A stretch of DNA of 64,000 nucleotides from Pseudomonadota bacterium (GCA_021785515.1 JAJYEX010000001.1:124001-188000); one strand, 5' to 3'; numbered from the stretch's first letter, positions 17,504-24,896 are shown. Program-made: numbers and translations. The notes: generated from the letters alone by a model not told the origin.

Positions 17504-17759
17504 ACATGACGATTGGCGATGAACCATCCCCGGTTTAAGGGGGTTCCATTCTCCTCCATAAAGGTTGGGGCTTCCTCAAAACCGAGGGTGGTCTACCCGG
17601 GCAAGTCAGCATCGGATACATGACACGCATTCGTGGCGTAAATTTGGCGTAAACGCACAGTCTATCCGAGTCAACGCGAGTATCTCAGAGTCAACGTAAG
17701 TCGTTGACGAAACAACACGTCTCCCGTAAGTCGCTGATCCGGAAAGGGCCCAGAACCGA
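17504..17759. other. Right end of island module 1, non-coding
   Basis: No gene is seen. The part from 17631 carries the repeated right-end segment: two TGGCGTAA-type motifs (17634-17652), then two GTAAGTCG(T/C)TGA motifs about 30 bases apart, then the att copy. The same layout recurs before the copies at 18681 and 22549. Confidence 0.65.
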
Positions 17760-17813
17760 CTTCTAAGCGGCAGGTCGCATGTTCGATTCGTGTTCGGGGC
17801 ACCATATTTTCAA
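17760..17813 (+). repeat. att direct repeat, second copy of tRNA-Arg 3' half
   Basis: A near-exact copy of 16754-16807 with two base differences. It includes CCA and the following TATTTTCAA, but lacks the 5' half of the tRNA, so it is not a gene. Confidence 0.9.
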
Positions 17814-17850
17814 TTACTTAGCGTTTCATAACACGGGGGCCATTCGTGAT

Positions 17851-17870
17851 TTTGGCGTAATTTGGCGTAA
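17851..17870. repeat. Tandem TTTGGCGTAA repeats (candidate integrase arm sites)
   Basis: Two perfect ten-base copies lie directly adjacent, 38 bases after the att repeat. Related pairs occur at 17634-17652, 18555-18573 and, degraded, at 18781-18800 and 22423-22440. Paired short repeats flanking att are typical arm-type binding sites of tyrosine recombinases. Confidence 0.6.
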
Positions 17871-18049
17871 TCGATGCTGGCAAATTGAACCCGACAATGG
17901 CGGCTGCAGTTGCATTACGCTCTCGCGCACCGCATCTCCATTTGTCGATGTCGATTGCTGACCGGACACCATTAGCGACAACGGTCTTTCGCTTGAGTCT
18001 TTTCGTTTGTCCGCGTAGGGTGCACCCATACCTTGAACGTTAGTTACAT

Positions 18050-18424
18050 TCAGGCGGCCACACGCCAGCCTTGTTTGGTCTCTTCGAATTTCACGTTCTT
18101 GGCGTGCAACGCTCGGTTGAGTTCGGCCAGGCGACTCACCAGCTCCCGGATCTCCGAATTGCCCGTCGCATATTCCTGATAGAGAACACGAATCATTCTG
18201 TCGCCATGTCCAGTCACCTTAATGCGCCCGCTCTCCCAGTTACGCACGGTGGTTTCGCCGACCTGCAGACATTTGGCCAAGGTCGCCTGCGACATATCGA
18301 GCTCGTTCCGGAGAAAGCGTACTTCCGCTTCCGCCAGCGAATTGAACTGCCCTATAACGATTGCTGGTTCGCGGTACCCCCCGGCATGCCATTTGGACAG
18401 CATCCGAAGCTTGGCATCTTGCAC
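18050..18424 (-). CDS. HTH regulator of MqsA/HigA-like type, apparently N-terminally truncated
   Basis: The 124-residue product has an XRE-type helix-turn-helix at about residues 34-66 (AEVRFLRNELDMSQATLAKCLQVGETTVRNWESGR). A helical tail follows, ending HAKNVKFEETKQGWRVAA, as in regulators whose full-length forms begin with a zinc-binding or FRFVRK-type N-terminal domain. Here that domain seems replaced by 20-30 unrelated residues, suggesting truncation. The start is GTG at 18424 or ATG at 18403. It is the only gene in island module 2, and no partner toxin is seen. A fragment of the same gene lies at 22193-22287. Confidence 0.75.
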   Translation of the reverse strand: MQDAKLRMLSKWHAGGYREPAIVIGQFNSLAEAEVRFLRNELDMSQATLAKCLQVGETTVRNWESGRIKVTGHGDRMIRVLYQEYATGNSEIRELVSRLAELNRALHAKNVKFEETKQGWRVAA

Positions 18425-18724
18425 CCGTCGCTGATACGACGGTCTGAAGCAGCGTATCGGGTGGCGATGACAATCAAGTGAGAGAAATGCTCATCGAAGA
18501 AGCTGGCATAGCAAAACATCGTTCGGTTTTTCAGACACCTTGGGTTTGTATTCGTGGCGTAAATTTGGCGTAAACGCAGCGTCCATCTGAGTCACTGCGA
18601 GTATCCCAGAGTCAACATAAGTCGTTAACGAAACAGCACGCCTCTCGCAAGTCGCTGATCCTGAATGCACCCTGAACCCACTCCTAAGCGGCAGGTTGCA
18701 CGTTCGATTCGTGTTCGGGGCGCC
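18328..18724. repeat. 400-base island repeat, copy 1
   Basis: This stretch covers the 5' part of the HTH gene, its upstream region, the arm-type repeats and the att copy. It aligns over its length with 22193-22593, with scattered substitutions and small indels. Copy 1 keeps the HTH frame open; copy 2 does not. Confidence 0.8.
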
Positions 18725-18728
18725 ATAT
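18681..18728 (+). repeat. att direct repeat, third copy of tRNA-Arg 3' half
   Basis: Copy of 16754-16801 with changes in the T arm (GTTGCACG) and at the CCA (GCCA for ACCA). It is more diverged than the copy at 17760. Confidence 0.85.
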
Positions 18729-18807
18729 ATTTCCATGTGCTATGAGATAACAAACCTCTTGTCGTTGTGCCAAATCGGCGTTTCGGTGTAATTTCGGCAT
18801 ACATATA

Positions 18808-19918
18808 CTGATCCGTTCACCAAATAGTGCGTAGTATGTTATCATTTCAGGCATGCAAAAACGAAGCGATGCCAGGAAATTGGGGTCATCGGCGCTGCAA
18901 TTGCTGCGCCGGCAGGTAGTGCGCTCGGTGCGTGCCGGGATGACGCAAACGCAAGCCGCGCTCACATTCGGTGCGAGCCTGCGGGTGGTGAGCAAGTGGA
19001 TGCGCCTGGACCGCGAGGGCGGGCTGCGGGCCCTCGCGCTCAAGCGCCGGGGACGCCGTGCGGGAGCGGGGCGCCTCGGCACCATGCAGGCGCGGCGCAT
19101 TCGCCAGATGATCATCGATGCGATGCCCGATCAACTGAAGCTGCCGTTTTATCTCTGGACGCGTGCCGCCGTGGCGAGCTTGATTGCCCGCGAATACGGC
19201 ATTGAGGTATCGCTTGTGACCGTCGGGCGCTACCTCAAGGCCTGGGGCATGAGCCCGCAAAGACCGGTGGCGCGTGCCTACGAGCGCAACGATCGAGCGA
19301 TCGGGCACTGGCTGAAGCACGAGTACCCCGCGCTTGCCCGGCAGGCTAAGCGCGAAAAGGCCGAGATTTACTGGGGCGATGAGATGGGCCTGAGAAGTGA
19401 TCACGTCACCGGGACGAGCTTCGCCCCGGTGGGCGAAACCCCCGTGATCCGGGCTACTGGACAGCGCTTTGGCTGCAACATGATCTCGGCAATCACCAAC
19501 AAAGGGGCGCTTTCCTTCATGGTGTTTCAGGGCAAGTTCGAAGCAGCCGTGTTCGTGGAGTTCATGGGACGGCTGCTCAAACAGTTCACCGGGCGGATCT
19601 ATCTCATCGTTGATGGGCATCCGGTACACCGATCCGGCCAGGCCAAGCGCTTTGCGCAGACGCACAAAAGCCGACTGCGACTGATTCGAATGCCAGGCTA
19701 TTGTCCGGAGCTTAATCCGGATGAGTTGCTCAACCAGGACGTGAAAACCAATGCCGTGGGCAAAAGCCGACCGACGAACCGCGGCGAACTCATGAGCACC
19801 GTGCGCCGGCACTTGCACCGTCGCCAGAAACAACCCCAGATCATCCGTAATCTCTTTTGCGAGGAACATGTCCGCTATGCTGCTCAATAAAGTACGCACT
19901 ATTTGGTGGTCGGCTCAG
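18808..19918. mobile_element. IS630-family insertion sequence, complete
   Basis: The element is 1111 bases with 26-base terminal inverted repeats that differ at three positions. Both contain ACCAAATAGTGCGTA near the inner side and start CTGA at the tip. It is flanked by TA on each side (18806-18807, 19919-19920), the target duplication expected for IS630/Tc1-mariner. One intact transposase gene fills it. It sits between the arm-like repeats after the att copy at 18681 and an integrase remnant. Confidence 0.9.
18853..19890 (+). CDS. IS630-family transposase
   Basis: A 345-residue DDE transposase of the IS630/Tc1-mariner type. The N-terminal helix-turn-helix (GMTQTQAALTFGASLRVVSKWMR, about 29-51) precedes a winged-helix region (LPFYLWTRAAVASLIAREYGIEVS). 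The catalytic core has D176 in YWGDEMGLRSDH, D254 in LIVDGHPVH and E291 in CPELNPDELLNQD. All three acidic residues are present and no frameshift is seen, so it could be active. It sits inside its own inverted repeats. Confidence 0.95.
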   Translation: MQKRSDARKLGSSALQLLRRQVVRSVRAGMTQTQAALTFGASLRVVSKWMRLDREGGLRALALKRRGRRAGAGRLGTMQARRIRQMIIDAMPDQLKLPFYLWTRAAVASLIAREYGIEVSLVTVGRYLKAWGMSPQRPVARAYERNDRAIGHWLKHEYPALARQAKREKAEIYWGDEMGLRSDHVTGTSFAPVGETPVIRATGQRFGCNMISAITNKGALSFMVFQGKFEAAVFVEFMGRLLKQFTGRIYLIVDGHPVHRSGQAKRFAQTHKSRLRLIRMPGYCPELNPDELLNQDVKTNAVGKSRPTNRGELMSTVRRHLHRRQKQPQIIRNLFCEEHVRYAAQ

Positions 19919-19921
19919 TAA

Positions 19922-20188
19922 GTGCCCGCTATGACGCCTAGGAATCGCATCGATCTACAGAGGCAAAGGATCTGGCGCGCTCAAATCTGCCGTCGCAGCA
20001 TTCGCATATCGTACATCTTCGACACCAAGGCTGAAGCTGACACTTGGGCGGCCAAAGTCGAATCAACAATCAGCCGCGGCGTCTTCTTCGTAGACCACTT
20101 GGAAGCTGAACACACCACTCTGGCAGACGCCCCGCACCTCTATAGAACGCGAGCTGCTTTCACAGAAGAAATCGCAGCGCTCGATTAA
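19922..20188 (+). pseudogene. N-terminal fragment of a tyrosine-type site-specific integrase
   Basis: The frame reads WRAQICRRSIRISYIFDTKAEADTWAAKVESTISRGVFFVD then TLADAPHLYRTR. This is the arm-binding N-terminal domain pattern of island integrases (WRAQIRRKG...TFDTKAEAEAWA...ESEMDRGVF). It stops after about 88 codons, with no core-binding or catalytic domain. The IS630 element ends two bases before the frame, and arm-like repeats lie just before the IS. So the IS probably landed between the attachment region and the integrase start, and the 3' part was lost separately. Confidence 0.75.
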
Positions 20189-20222
20189 TCCTCAAGTCAA
20201 ATGCATCAAGGATGCCACCGTC

Positions 20223-20793
20223 ATGGACGAACAGCAAAAACAACGGCACATCTACCAATCGGCGCAGCTCGCGTAGCTCGCGCTCGATAACTACATGCAA
20301 CCTGTATTGAAGGTGTGCGGCGCCGGCTGCGATGCGTGCTGCCACCAGAGCGCGGATGTGTGCAGCTGGGAAGAAATGCCGATCCTTCATTACATCGAGA
20401 CCGTCCTCAAAGATGCGACACGAAAACAAATTGGCGAAGGGGTGATACAGTGGTTCGATTTTTTCAACTCGATTACACGCCCCCGCGAACCACGAGACGC
20501 CATTGACGGAACACGAACTGGAGGAGGTCGATCACCAGTTTCGCGAGAAGCACCTGCCCTACACTTTTCTCATCGATCAGACCTGCGTCATTTACCCGGT
20601 GCGGCCGCTGGTCTGTCGTCGCCACATCGCCGAGTCCAAACCCGGCCTGTGCCGAACAGATTCACATCGGGTCACCACACCAGAGGCGATGCACGGGTTC
20701 CGGCAGGCAATCCGTATGTTCTTTAACCCTACAGTCTCGGCCGTATTTGCAAGACCGCTTGCTTTTGTCGTAACCGACGCACTCAAACTTTAA
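20223..20793 (+). pseudogene. Decayed YkgJ-family cysteine-cluster protein
   Basis: From ATG 20223 the frame reads MDEQQKQRHIYQSAQLA and hits a TAG at 20274. It then continues in frame as LKVCGAGCDACCHQSADVC...MPILHYIETVL, the CxxCC cluster start. It must shift by one base near 20490 to continue as FREKHLPYTFLIDQTCVIYPVRPLVCRRH...FF, the second half of the family (C..Y..RPLVCR). One nonsense codon and one frameshift make it a pseudogene. Intact members are metal-chelating proteins of unknown role. Confidence 0.75.
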
Positions 20794-20904
20794 CTCGCGG
20801 GAAAGCTGATTGCTGTCCGCCTCATCGGAAATGCCGACAACATCCGGCTGAGAAAAGCCCCAAAACAATCGGGGCGACGCGTGTTTCCTGTGCTGTGCCG
20901 ACCT

Positions 20905-20922
20905 GACTTGGCCCGCCAAGTC
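20905..20922. repeat. Inverted repeat GACTTGG-CCCG-CCAAGTC
   Basis: A perfect seven-base stem with a four-base loop, 28 bases before the higBA operator. It could end transcription from upstream or be a second regulatory site. No T-run follows. Confidence 0.4.
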
Positions 20923-20949
20923 ATCGCATCATCGGTGCCGCCTCTTTGC

Positions 20950-20971
20950 TATACTACGTTCCACGTAGTAT
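20950..20971 (+). promoter_or_regulatory. Operator and -10 of the second higBA
   Basis: ATACTACGT-TCC-ACGTAGTAT (20951-20971) is a perfect nine-base inverted repeat ending nine bases before the toxin ATG. TATACT (20950-20955) overlaps its left arm and could be the -10. Binding by HigA would block the promoter. Confidence 0.7.
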
Positions 20972-20980
20972 CATTTACGT

Positions 20981-21268
20981 ATGATTAAAACTTGGGCGAA
21001 CCGGGCCTCGGAGCGCTTTTACGCCGAGGGCAAAAGCTCACCATTCCGGGGCCTCGACGTTGAGGCTGCCCAGGATCTGCTCGCCGCCCTTGATGCGGCC
21101 CGGACCCTGCAGGACCTCAGCCCCCTGAAAAGCGTGGGCCTGCACAAGCTGAAGGGGGACCGTGCCGGTCAGTGGGCAATGACCATAAATGACCGATGGC
21201 GCATCTGCTTCCGATTCAAGGATGGCGATGCTCATGCAGCAGAGATTACCGACTATCACCGAGGGTAA
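20981..21268 (+). CDS. higB: HigB-family toxin (second locus)
   Basis: A 95-residue HigB/RelE-type mRNA interferase. MIKTWANRASERFYAEGKSS opens it, followed by the family core LHKLKGDRAGQWAMTINDRWRICFRFKDGDAHAAEITDYHRG with the conserved W-x-M-x-I-N-D-x-W-R-I-C-F and terminal DYH. It is only moderately similar to the first HigB (17188-17466), so the two are not a recent duplication. higA begins six bases after the stop. It is cargo of island module 3. Confidence 0.93.
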   Translation: MIKTWANRASERFYAEGKSSPFRGLDVEAAQDLLAALDAARTLQDLSPLKSVGLHKLKGDRAGQWAMTINDRWRICFRFKDGDAHAAEITDYHRG

Positions 21269-21273
21269 ACAAC

Positions 21274-21588
21274 ATGGTGCCGATCCATCCTGGTCGAATC
21301 CTAAAACGGGAACTGACGACACGCGGCCTCTCGGCCAATCGCCTCGCGCTCGGCCTGCGCGTGCCATCGGGTCGAATTACCGACATCCTAAATGGTAAGC
21401 GAGGGATTACTCCTGAAACCGCCTTGCGACTCGCTCATTTCTTTGGGACCAGCGCAGATTTCTGGATGAATCTACAGACCCGTTTCGACCTGGCAACCGC
21501 CGAAAAATCCATTGGCGCCAAGGTAGCCGCAGAAGTCGAGCGCGCGGACTCCGTCAGCCAGACCGGAAAGCGGCACAGGGCGGCTTGA
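21274..21588 (+). CDS. higA: HigA-family antitoxin (second locus)
   Basis: A 104-residue XRE antitoxin beginning MVPIHPGRILKRELTTRGLSANRLALGL. It has the helix-turn-helix RVPSGRITDILNGKRGITPETALRL and the HigA hallmark FFGTSADFWMNLQTRFDLATAEK. I chose ATG 21274 (with GAGGGTAAAC before it) rather than 21196, which lies inside the toxin gene and would add unrelated residues. It should autoregulate through the palindrome at 20951-20971. Confidence 0.93.
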   Translation: MVPIHPGRILKRELTTRGLSANRLALGLRVPSGRITDILNGKRGITPETALRLAHFFGTSADFWMNLQTRFDLATAEKSIGAKVAAEVERADSVSQTGKRHRAA

Positions 21589-22192
21589 GCATCAAGCCTT
21601 CGTGCCATGGAGGAAGACGATGACGAACTCACGGCGATCATTCTTGACTTGCACGCCTGTCCCACGTCTTGACCTGAAGGCTCCTCGCCCAATCTCCGTG
21701 ATGGTCGGCCGCGCTGTGTCGTAGCTTGGCGCCACCGGTGCACCCGTACCGCAGCTCGGCGGCAAGGGTGATGGTGCCCACCACCAGCCCGACGGCACCG
21801 CGCTCTACAGCCCCTGCCAGCCCATCTCCCAAAGATCTCCGCTGTCCTTTCAGCAAGCAAGCCTAAGACCATGCTATTCTTGAAAAACACATACGGGTGC
21901 TTGTCTGAGCAGCAGCGAGTATCCCGATTTCTGGCATGTGGCTGCATCTGTTAAATCCGCGGTTCTCGTTCCCCACAACTCGGTTTTTGTAACCTAATGA
22001 GCTGGGCGGGTTTTGGCGGGAAATCGCGGGGGTTGTGAAATTCCGGGGCTTGCCGGCGGTTACCATTTCCTTCGATGTCTTGGTGACGCCTGTCTTGGAA
22101 CGGTCGGGAATAAACCAACCTCCAGGGGAGCACTTCATGGCTACCCGCGCGGCCAATACCGTATCCGGGCTGAGTTATTCGACTAAATTCAA
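21589..22192. other. Decayed region of island module 3
   Basis: No gene can be supported in these 600 bases. Open frames on both strands lack motifs. A short frame around 22137 (MATRAANTVSGLSY) follows a GGGGAG-like site but runs into the 400-base repeat and stops. It is probably remnant island DNA. Confidence 0.5.
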
Positions 22193-22287
22193 CTTCCGCC
22201 AGCGAATTGAACTACCCTAACAACGACCGCCGGCTCTCAATACCGCCCGACATGCCATTTGGATAGCATCCGAAGCTCGGCATCTTG
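22193..22287 (-). pseudogene. Fragment of the island HTH gene
   Basis: The minus strand reads QDAELRMLSKWHVGRY, then TGA, then a shifted EPAVVV and QFAGG. It is clearly homologous to the first 30 codons of the gene at 18050-18424 but has lost its GTG start and acquired a stop and a frameshift. The DNA-binding part is absent. Confidence 0.75.
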
Positions 22288-22593
22288 CCCCCGTCGCTCG
22301 CGCGGCGGTCCGAGGCAGCGTATCGGGTGGCGATGACATCCCGGCGTGAGAGAAATACTCAGCGATGAAGCTGGCACATCAAAACGTCGTTCGGTATTTC
22401 GGACAGACTGGATTTGTATTCGTGGCATAAATTTGGCATGGACGTACAGTCAAACCAGGTAACTGTGGGCAACCCAGAATCAGCGTAAGTCATTGACGAA
22501 ACAGTGCACCTCCAGTAAGTTACCGGTCCTTAATTCGCCCCGAGCCCACTCCTAAGCGGTAGGTCGGACGTTCAGTTCGTCTCCGGGGCACCA
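22193..22593. repeat. 400-base island repeat, copy 2 (degraded)
   Basis: Aligns with 18328-18724 throughout, including the HTH gene start, the arm-type motifs (22423-22440, mutated to TGGCATAA and TTTGGCATG) and the att copy. Divergence is visibly higher than between the first two att copies. Confidence 0.8.
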
Positions 22594-22595
22594 TT
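22549..22595 (+). repeat. att direct repeat, fourth and most diverged copy
   Basis: CTCCTAAGCGGTAGGTCGGACGTTC-type sequence through CCGGGGCACCA, with several changes relative to the tRNA. It marks the distal boundary of the island. The likely ribosome site of ccmA begins about 15 bases later. Confidence 0.8.
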
Positions 22596-22620
22596 ATCCC
22601 GCAGATGCGGAGAGGGCAAA

Positions 22621-23232
22621 TTGCTGCAAGTCGTCGATTTAACCTGCTCGCGCGGGGACCGGGCTCTGTTCGAGAACCTGTCTTTCTCGGTTCGTCCGGG
22701 CGAGCTGCTGCATATCCAGGGCGCCAATGGGTGCGGCAAAACGACGCTCCTTCGAGCCCTGTGCGGCCTGTCCCAACCGGCGCACGGGGAGATACGGTGG
22801 CAGGGAACTGCAATTCGCGAACTGGCGGGACAGTACCGGACCCAGCTGTGCTATGTGGGGCACGCTAACGGGATTCAGGGCGATCTCAACGCGGCCGAAA
22901 ACCTGCGTTTTGGCACCTGCGTCGGAAACGCAGACTCCCATGCCGACATTACGGCCGCCCTTGAGCGAGTCGGCCTCAGCCGGGCTGCCCGGCTACCTGC
23001 AAAGTTCCTGTCCCAGGGTCAGAAGCGGCGCCTGGCCCTGGCGCGACTCCTGGTGAGCTCCAGCCCGCTCTGGGTGCTCGACGAACCGCTGACCGCACTC
23101 GATGTCCACTTTGGCGCAACCATGAGCGGGCAACTGGCCAGCCACGTGGCCGGTGGCGGGCTCGTGGTCATTACCTCGCACCAGGAACTTACGGTGGCCG
23201 CCCCCATTCAGAAGATTCAACTCGACCGCTGA
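22621..23232 (+). CDS. ccmA: Heme exporter ATP-binding protein CcmA
   Basis: CcmA is the ATPase of the CcmABCD complex that releases holo-CcmE during cytochrome c maturation. The 203-residue product has Walker A GANGCGKT (34-41), signature LSQGQKRRLALARLL, Walker B LWVLDEPLTALD and switch His in VITSHQE. The start is TTG at 22621, preceded by GGAGAGGG at about five bases. The ribosome site lies only about 15 bases past the last att-like repeat, so any native promoter region has been displaced by the island. The stop overlaps ccmB by one base (TGATG). Confidence 0.95.
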   Translation: MLQVVDLTCSRGDRALFENLSFSVRPGELLHIQGANGCGKTTLLRALCGLSQPAHGEIRWQGTAIRELAGQYRTQLCYVGHANGIQGDLNAAENLRFGTCVGNADSHADITAALERVGLSRAARLPAKFLSQGQKRRLALARLLVSSSPLWVLDEPLTALDVHFGATMSGQLASHVAGGGLVVITSHQELTVAAPIQKIQLDR

Positions 23233-23912
23233 TGCCCCAGACCCTGCTTGGCACTGCCCGCTGCATATTCCGGCGCGACCTGACTCTGGCCGCACGCAAA
23301 CCGGCCGACGTGGCCACGCCGCTCGCATTCTTTGTCATCGTCACGAGCCTGTTCCCGCTGGGTGTCGGCCCGGAACCCAACGTGCTGAGCAAATTGGCGC
23401 CAGGAGTCCTGTGGGTGGCGGCACTGCTTGCGTCGATGCTGTCGATGGGCCGGCTGTTTGCAGCCGATTATGCGGACGGGACGCTGGAACAGCTGACCCT
23501 GAGTCCGCACGCCCTGACCCCGATTGTTTTTGCCAAGGTGGCGGCCCACTGGGTAACCAGCGGACTGCTATTGGTGGTTTTGAGCCCGCTTCTGGCCATG
23601 CAGCTGAGTCTTCCGGGACAGGCCACGTGGACTCTGATCGCGACCCTGCTGCTCGGCACCCCCGTGCTCAGCCTCCTGGGGAGCGTCGGGGCGGCCCTCA
23701 CCCTCGGTGTACGTGGCGGGGGCGTACTGCTGTCCCTGCTGGTGCTGCCGTTGTATACTCCTATTCTGATTTTCGGAGCGGGGGCCGTTACGGCCAGTGC
23801 CTCGGGTCTTGATACCACAGCCTATTTCTCCCTGTTAGGGGCCTTTTTGCTGCTGGCACTGGCGTTCACGCCGTGGGCCACGGCTGCAGCACTTCGCATT
23901 TCTCTGGACTAA
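23232..23912 (+). CDS. ccmB: Heme exporter membrane protein CcmB
   Basis: A 226-residue inner-membrane protein with six hydrophobic segments, starting MPQTLLGTARCIFRRDLTLAARKPADVATPL. It carries the family motif FAADYADGTLEQLTLSP near residues 75-92 and GSVGAALTLGVRGGGVLLSLLVLPLYTPILIFGAGAV. CcmB pairs with CcmA as the membrane half of the transporter-like complex. Length matches the family (about 220). It overlaps ccmA by one base, implying coupled translation. Confidence 0.95.
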   Translation: MPQTLLGTARCIFRRDLTLAARKPADVATPLAFFVIVTSLFPLGVGPEPNVLSKLAPGVLWVAALLASMLSMGRLFAADYADGTLEQLTLSPHALTPIVFAKVAAHWVTSGLLLVVLSPLLAMQLSLPGQATWTLIATLLLGTPVLSLLGSVGAALTLGVRGGGVLLSLLVLPLYTPILIFGAGAVTASASGLDTTAYFSLLGAFLLLALAFTPWATAAALRISLD

Positions 23913-23933
23913 GTCCAAACAGGCATTAACGCC

Positions 23934-24683
23934 ATGTACAAGTACGCCTCTCCAAAAAATTTCTATGTTCTGGCCGGGCAGCTGATCCCCTGGCTGGGCA
24001 TTATTACCCTGGTGCTGTTCGCGACCGGTCTCTACCTGGGGCTGTATGTCGCGCCACCCGATTACCAGCAGGGCGACAGCTACCGGATCATGTTTATCCA
24101 TGTCCCGGCGGCATGGATGTCGATGTACGTGTACGTCATGATGGCCGGGGCCGGGCTGGTCGGACTGGTATGGAACATCAAGCTGGCCGATATGCTGGCC
24201 ACCGCGAGCGCCCCGATCGGGGCCTCCCTGACGCTCATGGCACTGGTGACCGGTTCGCTCTGGGGCAAGCCGACCTGGGGAACGTACTGGGTGTGGGATG
24301 CGCGCCTCACCTCGGAGCTGCTGCTGTTCTTCCTGTATCTCGGTTTCATTGCCCTGCAAGCCGCGATTGATGAACCCCGCCGCAGCGCACGGGCCGGGGC
24401 GGTGCTGGCCCTGGTTGGCGTGGTCGACATTCCGATCATTCATTTTTCGGTGATCTGGTGGAACACTTTGCATCAGCCGGCATCTATAGGAGCACTGAAC
24501 AGGATCATATCCCCTACAATTTATCCGACAATGCTGCACCCGCTGCTGATCAATTCGCTGGCCTTTTTTCTGTTCTACTATATGGTGGTCCTGATGCGCA
24601 TGCGCGGGGAAATCCTGGCGCGTGAACGCCATACCGGCTGGGTCATGCAGATTGTACGGGCCAGCGCGGAGGCAGCACGGTGA
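23934..24683 (+). CDS. ccmC: Heme handling protein CcmC
   Basis: CcmC loads heme onto CcmE. The 249-residue polytopic protein has the tryptophan-rich periplasmic motif WGKPTWGTYWVWDARLTSELL (about 110-130), with flanking heme-ligating histidines in FIHVPAAW (H56) and IIHFSVIWWNTLHQP. Six hydrophobic segments are visible. Length matches E. coli CcmC (245). It overlaps ccmD by four bases (GTGA). Confidence 0.96.
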   Translation: MYKYASPKNFYVLAGQLIPWLGIITLVLFATGLYLGLYVAPPDYQQGDSYRIMFIHVPAAWMSMYVYVMMAGAGLVGLVWNIKLADMLATASAPIGASLTLMALVTGSLWGKPTWGTYWVWDARLTSELLLFFLYLGFIALQAAIDEPRRSARAGAVLALVGVVDIPIIHFSVIWWNTLHQPASIGALNRIISPTIYPTMLHPLLINSLAFFLFYYMVVLMRMRGEILARERHTGWVMQIVRASAEAAR

Positions 24684-24880
24684 CCTGGCATACCTTTTTT
24701 GCCATGGGCGGTTATGCGTTTTACGTCTGGGGCGCTTACGGTTTCGCCACGGTGGTGGTGATCTGGAATGTGGTGAGCGCCATCCGCAAACGCCGGACTG
24801 TCCTCAAGATGCTGCGGGAATTCGCCCTGGCCGAGCAAGCGCCGAAGGAAGGCACGGGGCAACATTACGCGAGTGAGTGA
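24680..24880 (+). CDS. ccmD: Heme exporter small subunit CcmD
   Basis: The 66-residue product has one transmembrane segment (YVWGAYGFATVVVIWNVVSAI) followed by a basic tail RKRRTVLKML, the CcmD layout. It tethers CcmABC and CcmE. GTG start at 24680 overlaps the ccmC stop. Position between ccmC and ccmE confirms the assignment. Confidence 0.92.
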   Translation: MTWHTFFAMGGYAFYVWGAYGFATVVVIWNVVSAIRKRRTVLKMLREFALAEQAPKEGTGQHYASE

Positions 24881-24896
24881 GGTTCGAAAGACCCCG

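Larger units (their letters stand above)
16754..22595. mobile_element. Composite genomic island at tRNA-Arg, at least three modules
   Basis: The island is bounded by direct repeats of the tRNA-Arg 3' half: the functional copy (16754-16807) and copies at 17760, 18681 and 22549. Each downstream copy is preceded at about 105-125 bases by TGGCGTAA-type repeats, which look like integrase arm sites. Module 1 carries higBA. Module 2 carries an HTH gene. Module 3 carries an IS630 element, an integrase remnant, a YkgJ-like pseudogene, a second higBA and decayed sequence. No complete integrase is present, so the island is probably immobile. The repeats degrade with distance from the tRNA, suggesting successive insertions, with newer modules next to the tRNA. 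Confidence 0.85.

Noticed and set aside
17760-17804. Second tRNA-Arg gene
   Set aside because: Only the 3' half from the anticodon loop is present; the D arm and 5' acceptor strand are missing here and at 18681 and 22549.
18886-19899. 337-codon frame opposite the IS630 transposase
   Set aside because: It is the antisense of a clear DDE transposase, and such long shadows are common in GC-rich genes.
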